Shown one piece after another: positions 36,836-38,259 of a DNA stretch of 38,259 nucleotides (within the stretch, counting starts at the first letter, position 1; every line of letters begins with the position of its first letter). Both the position numbers and the translations under genes were made by a program. The stretch is from Moraxellaceae bacterium (GTDB taxonomy: Bacteria; Pseudomonadota; Gammaproteobacteria; Pseudomonadales; Moraxellaceae): positions 1 to 38,259 of the forward strand of contig JANYEL010000100.1 in the NCBI GenBank assembly GCA_025363155.1, read 5' to 3'. The notes beneath the pieces were generated by a model. It was given only the letters and a program-made list of their open reading frames with translations, did no database searches and had not been told where the DNA came from.

Positions 36836-37774
36836 ATGTCGCAAAAACAATCACCCCAGTCAGGTATATTACCCGCCTCATCAAGTCATGCGCGGTTTTT
36901 AATCCTACGTCTCGGCTCTTTATCATTAGATGAACTCAAAGCACAATTACGCGAACTGGAAGACACCCGCAAACGCTTACACACTCAATATATCAATTCG
37001 CACTTATCGAGTGTAGTTGGCTTTGGTATAGAGTTATGGAAAAAATTACATCAAGAACTGCCGCAAGGTTTCCATGATTTAGCGCCACTTTCCAGCACCT
37101 CCTCGACCGAAAAACTTTCCATGCCCTCAACAGGTGGCGACCTCGTGCTTCATATCCATGGAGAACAAGCCGATTTGTGTTTTCTATTGGCACAAACTTT
37201 TATGAATGGAATTACCGATAAAGTGCAGATTTTAGATGAACGAACTGGCTTCCGTTATCTAGATCGTCGTGATTTAACGGGTTTTATTGATGGAACAGAA
37301 AACCCGTTTAGCGAAGATGACCGTGCTGAAGCAGCCCTCCTCGGCGACGGTCCATGCGAAGGCGGTAGCTTTGTCTTTAGTCAGCGCTTTGTCCATGATT
37401 TACAAACATGGCAACGGCTCAAAGTCGATGCGCAAGAGCATGTCATGGGACGTACTAAACTTGAAAGTATTGAGTTGCCAGATGGTGTCAAGCCGACGAA
37501 CTCTCACGTTGCGCGCGTCGTGATTGAAGATGATCACGGTGAAGAATTAGAAATTCTGCGACATAGTCTGCCCTATGGGAATGGCAGCGGTGAGCAAGGT
37601 TTATTTTTCCATGCCTATACCAAAGACTTAACCGTGATTGATCGTATGCTGGCGCGGATGTATGGTGTGGGTGACGGCATCACGGATCGAATGCTGCACT
37701 TCGTCACGCCCGTCAGTGGCGCGTATTTCTTCGCGCCATCGCAAAATCTACTCGATGAAATCATCGAAGCGTGA
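36836..37774 (+). CDS. DyP-type heme peroxidase
   Basis: This 312-residue dye-decolourising peroxidase is most like the YfeX/P-class group. The GXXDG motif is present as GFIDGTENP (Asp152). The proximal heme ligand is His224 in NSHVARV, and the distal Arg242 lies in LRHSLPYG. No signal peptide is seen, so it is cytoplasmic. These enzymes oxidise varied substrates with hydrogen peroxide; the physiological one is unknown. GGAG lies nine bases before the ATG, a good ribosome site. It ends 14 bases from the convergent methyltransferase gene. Confidence 0.95.
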   Translation: MSQKQSPQSGILPASSSHARFLILRLGSLSLDELKAQLRELEDTRKRLHTQYINSHLSSVVGFGIELWKKLHQELPQGFHDLAPLSSTSSTEKLSMPSTGGDLVLHIHGEQADLCFLLAQTFMNGITDKVQILDERTGFRYLDRRDLTGFIDGTENPFSEDDRAEAALLGDGPCEGGSFVFSQRFVHDLQTWQRLKVDAQEHVMGRTKLESIELPDGVKPTNSHVARVVIEDDHGEELEILRHSLPYGNGSGEQGLFFHAYTKDLTVIDRMLARMYGVGDGITDRMLHFVTPVSGAYFFAPSQNLLDEIIEA

Positions 37775-37788
37775 GTCGCTAAGTGAGA

Positions 37789-38259
37789 TTATAAAAGCCC
37801 GTCACTCAAGAGTAATGTTTCTAAGCATTGCTCTTTGATGCCGTAAAATTCCTTAATCGACTGAATCTGTTTGAGGATCTCAGTTTTATTCGCAAAATTG
37901 TCGCGCTTAACCGCCAGAATCATTTTATTCTTGCTAGTATGTTCGAGCGCGACGAATTCAAACACTTTCGTCTCATAGCCACAGGCTTCCAGCAACAGCG
38001 CACGTAAGCCATCGGTCAACATCTCCGCTTCTTGTCCCAAATGCACACCATGTTGCAACATTGGACGCAACACTTGCGGGCTTTGGATCTGCGGTCGCAC
38101 TTGCTTATGACAACACGGCGCGCACATGATAATCGACGCGCCCAAACGAATTCCGGTATGCAGCGCATAATCAGTTGCCACATCACAGGCATGCAACGCG
38201 ATCATCACATCAACCGCCTCAGGATGGTAGCTACGCACATCGCCTTGATAGAAGGCTAA
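37789..38259 (-). CDS. SAM-dependent methyltransferase-like protein, 5' end beyond the window
   Basis: An open frame of 156 residues runs off the right edge, so only the C-terminal part is seen. The segment VDVMIALHACDVATDYAL followed by IIMCAPCCHKQVRPQ is characteristic of the Methyltransf_32 group (a class I methyltransferase fold also found in GSTCD-like proteins). The HACD and CAPCCH stretches are likely metal or substrate contacts. The visible part ends in a helical tail (ILKQIQSIKEFYGIKEQC). The substrate is unknown, and the SAM-binding glycine loop lies outside the window. Confidence 0.82.
   Translation of the reverse strand, partial: LAFYQGDVRSYHPEAVDVMIALHACDVATDYALHTGIRLGASIIMCAPCCHKQVRPQIQSPQVLRPMLQHGVHLGQEAEMLTDGLRALLLEACGYETKVFEFVALEHTSKNKMILAVKRDNFANKTEILKQIQSIKEFYGIKEQCLETLLLSDGLL

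Noticed and set aside
37361-37368. GGCGGTAG, identical to the ops element bound by RfaH
   Set aside because: It lies inside the peroxidase coding sequence and not upstream of the polysaccharide locus. An 8-base match is expected by chance in a window of this size.

Overview
The window reads as chromosomal DNA of a gammaproteobacterium, most likely a Moraxellaceae member (Acinetobacter/Psychrobacter relatives). This rests on gene order (znuA facing zur-znuC-znuB, argS followed by a SPOR protein), moderate GC content and protein similarity recalled by eye. No search was run, so the taxonomy is an inference.

Layout. 1-3461: a zinc-uptake locus, with znuA on the minus strand and zur-znuC-znuB on the plus strand, sharing a palindromic Zur-type operator. 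3485-5059: a small accessory island. It holds a BrnT/BrnA toxin-antitoxin pair with a near-consensus promoter, then an unrecognised 135-residue gene enclosed by inverted GTTAGGC/GCCTAAC ends, then an inverted pair of REP-like palindromes. The enclosed gene looks like a solitary integron-cassette or REP/MITE-type unit. 5060-13573: housekeeping genes: argS, a SPOR-domain protein, two NAD(P)-dependent reductases, the periplasmic protease inhibitor ecotin, thiC and mutY.

13721-33886: a surface-polysaccharide (O-antigen-like) locus, all on the plus strand. Precursor genes cover three activated sugars. pgi, manB and manC lead to GDP-mannose. rmlB, rmlD, rmlA and rmlC lead to dTDP-L-rhamnose. An FdtA/QdtA-type ketoisomerase, an acetyltransferase and an aminotransferase, fed by RmlA/RmlB, lead to a dTDP-3-acetamido-3,6-dideoxyhexose (Fuc3NAc or Qui3NAc). 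An OafA-like acyltransferase, a WzxE-like flippase, a GT2 enzyme, a Wzy-like polymerase, a divergent putative glycosyltransferase and a GT4 enzyme follow with overlapping or near-touching ends. A PglC/WbaP-type initiating phosphoglycosyltransferase and a short Wzz close the locus. No wza-wzb-wzc export genes are present, which favours lipid-linked O-antigen over capsule.

33951-38259: a thioesterase-family pseudogene with two frameshifts and a nonsense codon, then uvrC, a DyP-type peroxidase and the 3' part of a methyltransferase that runs off the window. The observations most worth a second look are the cassette-like unit at 4290-4817, the histidine-rich extensions on Zur and ZnuC beside a loop-less ZnuA, the unclassified glycosyltransferase at 29821-30624, and the apparently damaged 5' end of pgi.
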